A stretch of 23,651 nucleotides of DNA from Actinomycetes bacterium (GCA_023418575.1 JAEZZM010000037.1:1-23651), one strand, 5' to 3'. Shown: positions 1-8,327, counted from the stretch's first letter. Notes: generated by a model not told the origin, from the letters alone. Program-made: numbers and translations.

Positions 1-316
1 TAGGAAAATCCAAAAGTTTAGATTTTCTCAAAATGCTTATCTTTTGGTCTTTGGTTCGGAATAGTGTAGTGCTGGCGGTCTATCTATTGTTTTCGGTTGC
101 TTGCTTCTTTACCGTACATGAGCATTAAGTTTAGGTTTTAAGCCTTATGTTTTGAGTTTTGAGATCTTGAGTGCCTCTCTAGTCGTTTTGACTTGTGGGG
201 GACTTGTGGCAAAGCGCCTATTTTATAAGTATTTTAAAAATTATTCTTGCTTAGCATAGCTTTCTCCTTTAGTGTAGGAAAGAACTATTTATTTCTAATT
301 AAGAGAGGAGCACCAA
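1..316. other. AT-rich upstream region without a recognisable gene
   Basis: No open frame of useful length is visible on either strand before the first gene. A 7-bp inverted repeat (GAAAATC at 4-10, GATTTTC at 21-27) could be the weak end of an upstream transcript. A short TTTTGAG direct repeat lies near 149-163. The last 15 bases carry the Shine-Dalgarno sequence (GAGGAG, 305-310) of the lipoprotein gene. I could not pick out a convincing -35/-10 pair, so the promoter of the importer operon, which must lie here or further upstream, is unassigned. Confidence 0.5.
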
Positions 317-1120
317 ATGATTACTAAAACAAAATCATTGACGCTGTTACTAGTAAGCTTTGTAATGGCCGCTATGCTGGCCCTAACCGCTTGTGCTTCT
401 CAGACCCATCATAATAATGACGATACAAGCTTTGTTGTTGGTTTTGATCAAAATTTCCCTCCCTTTGGCTTTGTGGGAAATGATGGTGCATATACAGGTT
501 TTGATCTTGAGGTAGCCCAAGAAGTGGCCAAGCGCCAGGGCTGGACCTTTGTAGCTCAGCCCATTAATTGGGATGCAAAGGACGCAGAGATTAACGCTGG
601 CACTATAGATTGCATCTGGAATGGTTTTACCATCCAAGGTAGAGAAGATGCTTATGCTTTTACCAGTCCTTATATGGATAACGCTCAGGTTATTGTGGTA
701 AGAGCAGATAGTGGTATTCAAAGTTTTGCAGATCTTGCTGGTAAAAATGTAGAAACACAGGTTGACTCTGCGGCGCTTCACCTGTTTGAGGGTGAAAATA
801 AAGAGCTTGCCAACAGCTTTAAGCAGCTTACTTTAGTACCAGATTACAATACTGGTTTTCAAGATCTTGCAGCTGGTGCAACTGATGCTTTGGCTATGGA
901 CCTTACGGTAGCTAATTACCAAATTAAGGATCGCCCAGAAGATTTTTACATTCTTCCTGAACAGCTTGCAAAAGAGCAGTATGGTGTAGCTTTCAAAAAG
1001 GATAATACTGAGCTGCGCGATAAGGTACAGCAAACACTTGAAGAAATGGCAAAAGACGGAAGCTTAGCTGAGATCTCAAGCAAGTACTTTGGCTCTGATG
1101 TAACTCGTATCGCCAAATAA
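317..1120 (+). CDS. Amino-acid ABC transporter substrate-binding lipoprotein
   Basis: The 267-residue protein captures a polar amino acid outside the membrane and delivers it to the permease encoded next. It begins with a lipoprotein signal: a hydrophobic stretch at residues 8-25 ending in a lipobox LTAC, with Cys26 as the predicted lipidated residue. The mature part has the hallmarks of the SBP_bac_3 family: an opening strand VGFDQNFPPFGF, then GFDLEVAQEVAKR, and the DCIWNGFTIQGRED segment that normally contributes to ligand binding. GAGGAG sits six bases before the ATG, so the start is secure. It is first in a three-gene importer set with the permease 57 bp downstream. The family handles glutamine, arginine, histidine, cystine and others, and the ligand cannot be read from sequence with confidence. 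Confidence 0.93.
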   Translation: MITKTKSLTLLLVSFVMAAMLALTACASQTHHNNDDTSFVVGFDQNFPPFGFVGNDGAYTGFDLEVAQEVAKRQGWTFVAQPINWDAKDAEINAGTIDCIWNGFTIQGREDAYAFTSPYMDNAQVIVVRADSGIQSFADLAGKNVETQVDSAALHLFEGENKELANSFKQLTLVPDYNTGFQDLAAGATDALAMDLTVANYQIKDRPEDFYILPEQLAKEQYGVAFKKDNTELRDKVQQTLEEMAKDGSLAEISSKYFGSDVTRIAK

Positions 1121-1176
1121 TAGCGGCTATTAGATAGTCTTTCAGGCAGATCTTTAGATAGATATTCGGGTAAATT

Positions 1177-1827
1177 ATGACAATAACAACACTGGTAAGC
1201 ATGCTTGCTGATGGCATGCTTACCTCTAGTATTATCTTTGCTCTAACACTTTTGGGATCGCTTCCCTTGGGTCTCCTTGTAGCCTTTGGGCGCATGTCAA
1301 AATCTGCACTCGTGCGCGTGCCAGTGCGTATTTATATCTCAATCATGAGAGGCACGCCTTTAATGCTTCAGCTCATGTTTGTCTATTTTGCGCCTTATTA
1401 CATCTTTGGTATACCGCTGTCTCCCAACTACCGTTTTATTGCTGTGATGATAGCATTCATCATTAACTATGCGGCTTATTTTGCAGAGATATATCGTGGA
1501 GGTTTACAGGCGATAAGCCCTGGACAATATGAGGCGGCAGCGGTTTTAGGTTATAGCCGTCTGCAGTGTTTTTGCAAAATAATCTTCCCTCAATTTGTAA
1601 AGCACATTCTTCCGCCTGTCACTAATGAGGTTATTACCTTGGTAAAAGATACCTCACTTGCCTTTGTGCTCTCAGTTTCAGAAATGTTTACAGTGGCAAA
1701 AGCAATAGCTGCAGCTCAAAAAACTATGACAGCATTTATTGCAGCTGGCGTTTTTTATTATGTGTTCAACGCATTGGTGGCATGGATTATGGAACTTATA
1801 GAAAAGCGTCTTGCGTATTTTAGATAA
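1177..1827 (+). CDS. Amino-acid ABC transporter permease (HisM/GlnP type)
   Basis: This 216-residue integral membrane protein forms the translocation channel of the importer and would act as a dimer. It has the normal size for the His/Glu/Gln/Arg/opine permease family. Hydrophobic segments lie at about residues 15-38, 62-80, 86-106 and 155-205. The motif that docks on the ATPase (EAA loop) is present: E119-A120-A121 with Gly125, continuing to the FPQ at 137-139. RGTPLMLQLMFVY (58-70) is also a typical family stretch. The ribosome-binding site before the ATG is weak (GGGT only), so translation may be partly coupled to the upstream gene. The ATPase gene follows after 41 bp on the same strand. 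Confidence 0.93.
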   Translation: MTITTLVSMLADGMLTSSIIFALTLLGSLPLGLLVAFGRMSKSALVRVPVRIYISIMRGTPLMLQLMFVYFAPYYIFGIPLSPNYRFIAVMIAFIINYAAYFAEIYRGGLQAISPGQYEAAAVLGYSRLQCFCKIIFPQFVKHILPPVTNEVITLVKDTSLAFVLSVSEMFTVAKAIAAAQKTMTAFIAAGVFYYVFNALVAWIMELIEKRLAYFR

Positions 1828-1868
1828 GTTACTAAGAGAAGAAGTTTTGTAAGGTAAAGGATATAAGC

Positions 1869-2732
1869 GTGCAAAAGCTTAACGAAGAGCTTAATATAGA
1901 GCCTAAGCAAGAGCCTAATCAAAAACTTGATGCAAGTAGTAAGTCAAATGGGTTTAAGGATAAAGCAGACCTGCCAGTTTTAGAGATGCAGCATGTTTCT
2001 AAGTCCTTTGATGGAACAGTGGTATTACAAGATTTTTCATTGAGCGTTTCAAAAGGTGAAGTAGTCTGTATTTTAGGTCCTTCTGGCTCAGGTAAATCAA
2101 GTCTTTTGAGGTGTGCAAGTCTCTTAGATAGATTTGATACAGGACGTCTTGCTTATGGAGAGCTTGAAGCTTGTAGACCCAATGAAAAGGGGCAGGCAGT
2201 CTATTGCTCAAAGGAGCAACTTGCCAAAATTGGTAGACGCAGAGGTATGGTATTTCAAGACTTCAATCTTTTTCCTCACTATAATGCTCTACAAAATATC
2301 AGCGAGCCTTTAAGAGTAGTACAAAAGTTGAGTAAAGAAGAAGCCCAAGCTAAAGCTTTAGCCTTGCTAGAAAAAATGGATTTAGCAAAACGTAAGGATA
2401 TTTATCCATACCAGCTATCTGGTGGCCAAAAGCAGCGTGTTGCTATAGCCAGAGCCCTGGCGCTAGATCCTGACATCCTCTTTTTTGATGAGCCAACAAG
2501 TGCTCTAGACCCAGAGCTTACTCAAGAGATCTTACAGGTTATGAAGCTTTTAGCAGCAGAAGATATGACCATGGTAATTGTTACTCATGAGATAGACTTT
2601 GCTAAAGCTGTTGCTGATAGAGCCCTATTTATGGACAAGGGCCTTGTTGTTGAAGAAGGCTTGGCAAAAGAGCTTATCGAAAACCCAAAGCATAAAAGAA
2701 CTCAGGCATTCCTAGCGCATATGAGATCATAA
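1869..2732 (+). CDS. Amino-acid ABC transporter ATP-binding protein (GlnQ type)
   Basis: The 287-residue ATPase powers the importer from the cytoplasmic side. All nucleotide-binding motifs are intact: Walker A GPSGSGKSS (70-78, Lys76), Q-loop Gln130 in VFQDFNLFPH, signature LSGGQ (183-187), Walker B ILFFDEP (203-209, Asp207 and Glu208) and switch His240. The start chosen is GTG, preceded by AAAGGA at 1855-1860 with 8-base spacing. It gives a hydrophilic, Gln/Lys/Glu-rich extension of about 38 residues before the conserved LEMQHVSKSF core. Most homologues lack this extension and start near the internal ATG at 1986, which has no good Shine-Dalgarno, so I keep the GTG with some doubt. No clear terminator follows. 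Confidence 0.93.
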   Translation: MQKLNEELNIEPKQEPNQKLDASSKSNGFKDKADLPVLEMQHVSKSFDGTVVLQDFSLSVSKGEVVCILGPSGSGKSSLLRCASLLDRFDTGRLAYGELEACRPNEKGQAVYCSKEQLAKIGRRRGMVFQDFNLFPHYNALQNISEPLRVVQKLSKEEAQAKALALLEKMDLAKRKDIYPYQLSGGQKQRVAIARALALDPDILFFDEPTSALDPELTQEILQVMKLLAAEDMTMVIVTHEIDFAKAVADRALFMDKGLVVEEGLAKELIENPKHKRTQAFLAHMRS

Positions 2733-2777
2733 CTTGCTTTGTACAGCAGTCTGAAATAGTGGGTTTGATACACAGAA

Positions 2778-2816
2778 ACATAGATCAAGAACATAGATCA
2801 AGAACATAGATCAAGA
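2778..2816 (+). repeat. Three perfect 13-bp tandem repeats
   Basis: The unit ACATAGATCAAGA occurs three times without a mismatch (2778-2790, 2791-2803, 2804-2816) in the spacer between the ABC ATPase gene and the acetyltransferase gene. It lies outside any coding sequence. The 13-bp period and internal TCAAG are shared with repeats at 14868-14926 and 23031-23151. Confidence 0.95.
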
Positions 2817-2868
2817 TAAGTAAGAGTAAAAACTTGGCAGCAAAATGCGGGGGAGCGTGAGAGATAGA

Positions 2869-3474
2869 ATGAAAGAGTTTTTAAGCTGGACAGACGAGCT
2901 TACAAAAAAGCCAGCTGTATATCAATTGAATTCAAATCAGCAGCTTTATATAAGAGAAGCTACCCGCTCTGATGCAGCTCAAACCTTAGATTTTATACAG
3001 CAGCTGGCCTTATTTGAGAAGGCACCTGATGAGTGTCAGGCAGATCTAGAAGGCATAGAGGCTATGTTTGATCGTCATCTTGCACGTGTGCGCTTTGCCT
3101 ATCTTATTGACGGTGCTGTTGATGAAGGGCAAGCCCCAGAGAATCTGTCTCTAATGTGTGATGGCGATAAACACTTAGCCAAACCCGTGGGCTTTAGTCT
3201 CTTTTTTGAAAAATATACTACTTGGCAGTGTGCACCCAGCATGCATCTAGAAGAGCTCTTTGTGGATGAACTATATAGAGGGCAGGGAATAGGTAAGTTA
3301 ATCTTGACAGATGTTGCAAAAATCACCGCTGAGCTGGGATATAGCCGTCTAGAATGGGTCTGCTTGGATTGGAATACCAAGGCTCAGGCTTTTTATGAAG
3401 AACAAGGAGCGCGAGCTATGAGTGAGTGGATTACCTATAGGCTTGAGGATGAGAGCTTAGATAAATTTAAGTAA
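2869..3474 (+). CDS. GNAT-family N-acetyltransferase, SSAT-like
   Basis: The protein probably transfers an acetyl group from acetyl-CoA to an amine. The resemblance is to the spermidine/spermine (diamine) acetyltransferase branch of GNAT: LEELFV followed by YRGQGIGK (the acetyl-CoA pyrophosphate loop, motif A), then LEWVCLDWN and AFYEEQGA near the C-terminus. The open frame extends to an ATG at 2845 (209 residues), which has no ribosome-binding site. The in-frame ATG at 2869 (201 residues) is preceded by GTGAGAG and a G-rich run, so it is preferred with moderate certainty. The gene lies 136 bp after the importer and before a terminator. It may share the importer transcript, since no terminator separates them. 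The substrate is unproven. Confidence 0.85.
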   Translation: MKEFLSWTDELTKKPAVYQLNSNQQLYIREATRSDAAQTLDFIQQLALFEKAPDECQADLEGIEAMFDRHLARVRFAYLIDGAVDEGQAPENLSLMCDGDKHLAKPVGFSLFFEKYTTWQCAPSMHLEELFVDELYRGQGIGKLILTDVAKITAELGYSRLEWVCLDWNTKAQAFYEEQGARAMSEWITYRLEDESLDKFK

Positions 3475-3606
3475 TTTTAACTAAGGTTTCTTTTGGGATT
3501 GATCTTCTCAAAACTTGTATTCCAAGACTTTATATGCGGTTTTATAATACGCTTAAATCAAAAGCAAACTCTCTAATTTAATCTATAACAAAAGATAACA
3601 AAGTAT

Positions 3607-3645
3607 AGAACTCAAGATAATCCTTTCTTGGGTTCTTTTTATTTT
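3607..3645 (+). terminator. Rho-independent terminator after the acetyltransferase gene
   Basis: An 11-bp stem (3607-3617 with 3626-3636, one G-U pair) closes an 8-base loop and is followed by TTTTATTTT. It ends the transcript of the acetyltransferase gene and probably the importer operon, and separates them from the surface-protein gene. Confidence 0.8.
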
Positions 3646-3724
3646 GACGTTATCCCGATGGCATCTCTAGGATTTATAAAGAAATTTTGAAGACGGCAAC
3701 ATTTTAGAGGGCAAAATTGACACT

Positions 3725-6700
3725 GTGTTAATGCGCATGATAAAAAATTTCCGGTCGATTAAACAACTGTCAAATCCAGAAGGGATGGTGCAGATCTTGC
3801 ACGGGAAAGAAACAGCAGGACGTTTTTTACCTGCTAACTCTCAAAGGATGAGGATTTCAACAAAATCCTACATCGTTGGAGCTGCCTTTGGTGTGCTTGT
3901 TGGCGGCTCTTTGATGCTGGGGGGGGTTGCTCCTGTACAAGCTGAGGAAGCTGTTACTCAGCCTGATACTAATGCTGAGGCTCCTGCTCAACCTACGGGT
4001 ACTGATAGGGCTGCTGGTGAAAGAGCTGCCTCAAAGCCAGTTACTCACACTGCTCCTAAACTTACTAAAGAGCAATTTGAAAATCAGTTCCTTGGTCACT
4101 ATGACGGTAGTGTTTTTGGTCGATACGAGACCAAATCGTACCTCATGGATGAGGAAGAGATGAGACGCCATGTTTTTGTAGAAGCTATTTCTGATGAAGA
4201 TGATGAGTATAAACAAACCTGGCGTATTACTTATAACGATAAAAACTTCTGGATGGATGATTCGCGCACTCCTTATAATGGAAGCGATTACAATTCAGGT
4301 GGTTTCAAGGCTAATCCCTACATCGGTTTAGTAATGTCTGATGACCTTGAGTTAGATGGCGATGTAACCATTAAAGTACATGGTAGAAAAGTTGACTCGA
4401 ACGAGCCTGATGGAACTGCCTCTACCTATGTGGGTCCACTGGCAACCAGATATAGTCAGGAGTATTGGACTGACCCTGTATACCCAAATGGTGGTAACGC
4501 AGGTCGTCTACAAGGCGCCATTCGAATGGATCGTGAGCGTAATCTTACTTTGGGTACCGACAATATTGAAGACCTGAAGTTTGTTCTCAAAGATGACCGT
4601 GATAACAACGCATTCTTCCGTTTTGGCTATATTGAAAAAGACAAAGGAACTCGCGGTACTGGAGCTTCTGAGACCTTGTTAAATGATGCGGGTCTTATTT
4701 TTTCAACCTATATTTATACCTCCAAAGAATATGACTATAAGGGTACCTGGGTTACCATGGAATTTACCACCAAGCGTGATCCAGGACGTTTTTATGAGGG
4801 TGAGCACGCTACCTATGTAGCTGGTTTCTACAATTCATATGACTGGAACGGTAAAGACGTTCGCGTATTCATGAAGCAATTCCTTCATAGTGACGCTAAA
4901 GACGTGGACTCAGACGGCGACGGCCTTACTGATCGTCTTGAGTACTTCTTACAGTCTGACCCCAACAATCCTGACACCGACGGTGACGGTAAAAAAGACG
5001 GTGACGTGGATAAAAACGGTAACGGAGACGTAAAGAAGTGGGATAAGCCTTTGCTTACCGTATATGACGGAATGTATAAGGTATCCGGTACTGACCCCAC
5101 CGTTGCTCCTCCAACCCTTCCTGATCGTAAATTCTTTGGTATCCCTGGTGAGATCATTGAAGGTGAGGCTACTCCAAATTCAGTTGTAGCAATTTACCCT
5201 TATGCAAATGGTGAGCGTGCTGCAGAGGCAATTGGTGAAGCTATTGCCGATGAAAACGGTCACTACAAGATTGTTATTGGTAAGGTCTTTAAGCGTCGTG
5301 CGGATGAAGGTCTTCAAGGCTATAACAAATACAACAACACCATTGTTCTTGATGGTGAAAATGATGAGCCAATTGACGGTAGATTTGTTGCCAAGATGAA
5401 AGACCGCAAGCCTGTAATTCCAGAGGGCAGTGAGCTTGAGCTTACCTCATGGTCTGATGGCTTTGATGGTCGCCCGCTCTTCTCGCACCCTGAGCTTGCA
5501 ATTGAGCGTGGTAAGCTGGTTGACAAAAACGACCCATTTAAAGACTTCGAACTTACTCCAAAAGAGGAAGTTGATGATAAAGATCATCTCACCCCTGATG
5601 ATAAAGATAATGTAAAAGATAAGATTGTTAATAATGAGGATCTTAAGGACGTTATCAAGGGTGATGATGAGAACACTCGTGGCAACAACATTGTTGTTAA
5701 GGACAATGGTGATGTAGAGATTACCCTTAAGGATGATTCTAAGGTTACCATCCCTAGTGACAAAGTTGTTACTGAGAAGGTAGTACCCCATGGTTCTCTT
5801 ACCTTAACTCCTCAAACTCCTGCTCAAGGTGAGCCCACCAAGCCTGCTGAGGGTACCCCAATTAATATTGGTGGTAAGGTTACTAACAAGACAGAAGATG
5901 GCGACCCCATCAAAGAGCGTGATCTCACCGTAGTTATTAAGACCGGCAATGGTCCTGAACAAACCGTTTCTGCTAAGACCGATGAGAGCGGAAACATTGT
6001 AAGCAAGGATGGTTCTCCTTTAACCACTCCTGCTGGTAATGTTGGTGAGACCACTACCGTTAAGGTATATGATGGCAGCGCAACTACAGGAGATCCTCTA
6101 ACTGAGTCTTCGATTATTGCAGGCAAAGATCCTTCTAAGGTAGGCGTTCCTAACATCGAGGAAGGAAACAATCGATCCACAGTTGAGGTAACAGAAGGTC
6201 AAGTTCCAGCTGATGGAACTAGCACCCACACCATTACCATTACGCTTAAGGATAAATACGGAGATCCTATCACTGGTGCTAAAGATAAGCTCATTCTTAC
6301 CAACCAAGATGGAAGCGCAACAGTAGGAGAAGTTGTTGAAGGACAAAACGGAAGCTATACCGTAACAGTAACAGCTACCACTCCAGGAACACCAGAAATT
6401 AGTGTTGCCTACAACAACAACGGCTCTAACATCACTCTTCCAGGTTCTCCTGTACATCCTGAGTTTTCTCGTGTGATTCCAGCTGCTCCTCAAAAGCCAG
6501 GACTTGAAGCTCCTCAAGAAGGAACAACTACAGTTGTTGTAACTCCTCCAGCAGGTGAAGTTACCACCATTAAGCTTGAGGTTCCTGGAAACCCAGATAT
6601 TACCCTTACCAACAAAGGCGACGGTACATGGACAGCTGATGGTGGGGCTACAGCCAAGGTTGGTGAGAAAGGAAAGATTAGTGTCACAGTTCCTTCTCCT

Positions 6701-8050
6701 ATCCAGCCAGGAAATGTAACTGCTGAGGCATCTAACGAAGGAGGCACCTCTCCTAAAGAAAGTATTCAGGTAACCCCTGCTCCTGTTGTACCTCACGCAA
6801 ACCTTACCTTAACTCCTCAAACCCCTGCTCAAGGTGAGCCAGCTAAGCCTGCTGAGGGTACTCCAATTAATATTGGTGGTAAGGTTACTAACAAGACAGA
6901 AGATGGCGACCCCCTCAGAGAGCGTGATCTTACCGTAGTTATTAAGACCGGCAATGGTAATGAGATTACTGTTCCTGCTAAAACCGATGAGAACGGAAAC
7001 ATTGTAAGCAAGGATGGATCTCCTTTAACCACTCCTGCTGGTAATGTTGGTGAGACCACTACTGTTAAGGTATATGATGGCACAAGCGCATCTGGTGATC
7101 CTTTAACTGAGTCTTCAATTACTGCAGGCAAAGATCCTTCTAAGACCTCAATCCCTAATATTGAGGCTGGAGATCATCAGTCAAATGCAGAAGTAGATGG
7201 TGATCCTGTTCCCGCAGATGGAAACACCCCTCATACTGTTACCGTTACCCTGGTAAACAAGTATGGTGATCCTATCACTGGTGCTAAAGACAAGATTCAG
7301 CTTACTAGCGATGATAATACTCTTGTGGTGGGAAATCCTGTGGAAGGCCAAAATGGAACTTATACCGTTACCATTACTTCTACAACTCCAGGAACTCCTA
7401 ATGTAACTGTTAAGTACAAAGATGGGGATACTGAACTCACTATCCCTGGCTCACCTTTGCAACCCGTTTTCTCAAAGGTTGAAACTCCTGCTCCTGCAAA
7501 GCCAGTAGTTCCAGAGATTACTGCTCCAACTGAAGGTGATACTGAGCTTAAGCTTAATCCTCCAGCTGAAGATGTAACTAAGATTGAAGCTAAGATCCCA
7601 GGAAATGGTACTATCACCATTGAAAAGGGCAAAGATGGTAACTGGTCTGTTCCAGGTAATCCTGAGATTAAGGTAGAAGACAAAGATGGCAAGCTTGTCA
7701 TCGGTCCTCTCCAGCCTATCAACAAAGGTGAGATCGAAGTTACTGTAGAAAACGGTGACGGCAACAAGTCTGATCCTAAGAAGGTAACAGTTAAGGGCAA
7801 AGACGACTCTCAATCTGGCCAGCCTGGCACTGGTACCGGAAATGGTGGCTCACTCAATGGCGGCACATCAGGCTCTGGCCTTGGTGATGATAGCTCATCT
7901 AAGTCTAAGCTTGACCACGTTCAGTCAATCAAGGGCAAGACCTTGCCTAAGACTGGCGATAGCTCAAGCACTGGATTAGCCGCAGCCTTGGCTATGCTCT
8001 CTGGTATGGTGTTTGCTCTTCGCAAGAAGTTCCTTAAGGATGAGGACTAA
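3725..8050 (+). CDS. Large LPXTG cell-wall-anchored surface protein with TSP3-like and duplicated Ig-like modules
   Basis: The 1441-residue protein is exported and attached to peptidoglycan by sortase. The N-terminus has a long basic leader, a YSIRK/GxxS-like signal core (RISTKSYIVGAAFG, 43-56) and a likely cleavage site after VQA (residue 73). A Pro/Ala/Thr-rich linker follows to about 110, then a region of about 280 residues that I do not recognise. Residues 395-440 hold acidic DxDGDG calcium-binding repeats of thrombospondin type 3 style (DSDGDGLTD, DTDGDGKKD, DKNGNGD). After an Ig-like stretch (about 475-560) come two copies of a 335-residue module (from 688 and from 1023). Each contains a Big_1/invasin-like segment (ADGTSTHTITITLKDKYGDP in copy 1). 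A Gly/Ser-rich wall-spanning tail leads to LPKTG (1407-1411), a hydrophobic segment and a basic end. GTG at 3725 follows AGAGGG at 13-base spacing, so the exact start is uncertain; ATG at 3731 is an alternative. Likely an adhesin by architecture only. Confidence 0.92.
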   Translation: MLMRMIKNFRSIKQLSNPEGMVQILHGKETAGRFLPANSQRMRISTKSYIVGAAFGVLVGGSLMLGGVAPVQAEEAVTQPDTNAEAPAQPTGTDRAAGERAASKPVTHTAPKLTKEQFENQFLGHYDGSVFGRYETKSYLMDEEEMRRHVFVEAISDEDDEYKQTWRITYNDKNFWMDDSRTPYNGSDYNSGGFKANPYIGLVMSDDLELDGDVTIKVHGRKVDSNEPDGTASTYVGPLATRYSQEYWTDPVYPNGGNAGRLQGAIRMDRERNLTLGTDNIEDLKFVLKDDRDNNAFFRFGYIEKDKGTRGTGASETLLNDAGLIFSTYIYTSKEYDYKGTWVTMEFTTKRDPGRFYEGEHATYVAGFYNSYDWNGKDVRVFMKQFLHSDAKDVDSDGDGLTDRLEYFLQSDPNNPDTDGDGKKDGDVDKNGNGDVKKWDKPLLTVYDGMYKVSGTDPTVAPPTLPDRKFFGIPGEIIEGEATPNSVVAIYPYANGERAAEAIGEAIADENGHYKIVIGKVFKRRADEGLQGYNKYNNTIVLDGENDEPIDGRFVAKMKDRKPVIPEGSELELTSWSDGFDGRPLFSHPELAIERGKLVDKNDPFKDFELTPKEEVDDKDHLTPDDKDNVKDKIVNNEDLKDVIKGDDENTRGNNIVVKDNGDVEITLKDDSKVTIPSDKVVTEKVVPHGSLTLTPQTPAQGEPTKPAEGTPINIGGKVTNKTEDGDPIKERDLTVVIKTGNGPEQTVSAKTDESGNIVSKDGSPLTTPAGNVGETTTVKVYDGSATTGDPLTESSIIAGKDPSKVGVPNIEEGNNRSTVEVTEGQVPADGTSTHTITITLKDKYGDPITGAKDKLILTNQDGSATVGEVVEGQNGSYTVTVTATTPGTPEISVAYNNNGSNITLPGSPVHPEFSRVIPAAPQKPGLEAPQEGTTTVVVTPPAGEVTTIKLEVPGNPDITLTNKGDGTWTADGGATAKVGEKGKISVTVPSPIQPGNVTAEASNEGGTSPKESIQVTPAPVVPHANLTLTPQTPAQGEPAKPAEGTPINIGGKVTNKTEDGDPLRERDLTVVIKTGNGNEITVPAKTDENGNIVSKDGSPLTTPAGNVGETTTVKVYDGTSASGDPLTESSITAGKDPSKTSIPNIEAGDHQSNAEVDGDPVPADGNTPHTVTVTLVNKYGDPITGAKDKIQLTSDDNTLVVGNPVEGQNGTYTVTITSTTPGTPNVTVKYKDGDTELTIPGSPLQPVFSKVETPAPAKPVVPEITAPTEGDTELKLNPPAEDVTKIEAKIPGNGTITIEKGKDGNWSVPGNPEIKVEDKDGKLVIGPLQPINKGEIEVTVENGDGNKSDPKKVTVKGKDDSQSGQPGTGTGNGGSLNGGTSGSGLGDDSSSKSKLDHVQSIKGKTLPKTGDSSSTGLAAALAMLSGMVFALRKKFLKDED
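5786..7795 (+). repeat. Two 1005-bp direct repeats inside the surface-protein gene
   Basis: Copy 1 starts at 5786 and copy 2 at 6791, exactly 1005 bp (335 codons) later, so the reading frame is kept. The first roughly 220 bp of each copy are nearly identical at DNA level: for example, the stretch encoding NIGGKVTNKTEDGDP differs by only a few bases. The rest has diverged while staying recognisably homologous in protein. This is recent or gene-converted duplication of an Ig-like module, and it makes the locus prone to copy-number change by recombination. Confidence 0.9.
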
Positions 8051-8084
8051 TCAAAAGCTTTAAGCTTTGATGTAGCATCTAATT

Positions 8085-8122
8085 ATGCCGACTCAAGTAC
8101 AGTTCTTGGGTCGGCATTTTTT
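8085..8122 (+). terminator. Strong rho-independent terminator after the surface-protein gene
   Basis: A 13-bp stem (8085-8097 with 8105-8117, one G-U pair, GC-rich ATGCCGAC base) encloses a 7-base loop and is followed by a T run. A smaller AT-rich hairpin (ATCAAA...TTTGAT) lies just after the stop codon. Together they end the monocistronic surface-protein transcript. Confidence 0.9.
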
Positions 8123-8210
8123 ATGTCTTAACTTTTGAAAACCTTGTAGATACTGCCATTAGTAGCTTGATTGATAAGTCAGCTTATCGTGATAAAAAGT
8201 CAATAGAAAT

Positions 8211-8250
8211 ACCGCTTTGGCTTATCGGCAGTAGATAGAACCAAAGCGGT
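8211..8250 (-). terminator. Perfect 10-bp inverted repeat downstream of putP, possible terminator
   Basis: ACCGCTTTGG (8211-8220) and CCAAAGCGGT (8241-8250) are perfect complements around a 20-base loop. The position, 78 bp beyond the symporter stop on the minus strand, suits a transcript end. The following bases on that strand (ATTTCT) are only weakly T-rich, so a protein-binding palindrome is also possible. A second small hairpin (GATAAG/CTTATC, loop TCAG) lies at 8173-8188. Confidence 0.4.
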
Positions 8251-8327
8251 AATATAGGGCAATCTAATATTGAATAGAGCCTCAGATTAAACTAGATCAG
8301 CTCCTTTTTTAATTCTCGTTATAAGCC

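Noticed and set aside
1..27. Intrinsic terminator at the window start
   Set aside because: The 7-bp inverted repeat is almost pure A/T with a 10-base loop and no following T run.
383..781. 132-codon minus-strand frame in the solute-binding protein gene
   Set aside because: It is antisense to a well-supported gene, has no ribosome-binding site and no recognisable motif.
2845..2868. ATG at 2845 as the start of the GNAT gene
   Set aside because: No Shine-Dalgarno lies at usable distance. The in-frame ATG at 2869 has GTGAGAG upstream and leaves the whole domain intact. The longer form is not excluded.
6098..6796. 232-codon open frame on the minus strand within the surface-protein gene, and similar ones at 5824-6180, 6829-7131 and 7360-7800
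   Set aside because: They are antisense to the repeated Ig-like modules, recur at equivalent places in both copies, have low-complexity Ser/Leu/Pro or Asn/Cys/Ser compositions and no ribosome-binding sites. They are shadows of the codon use of the real gene.
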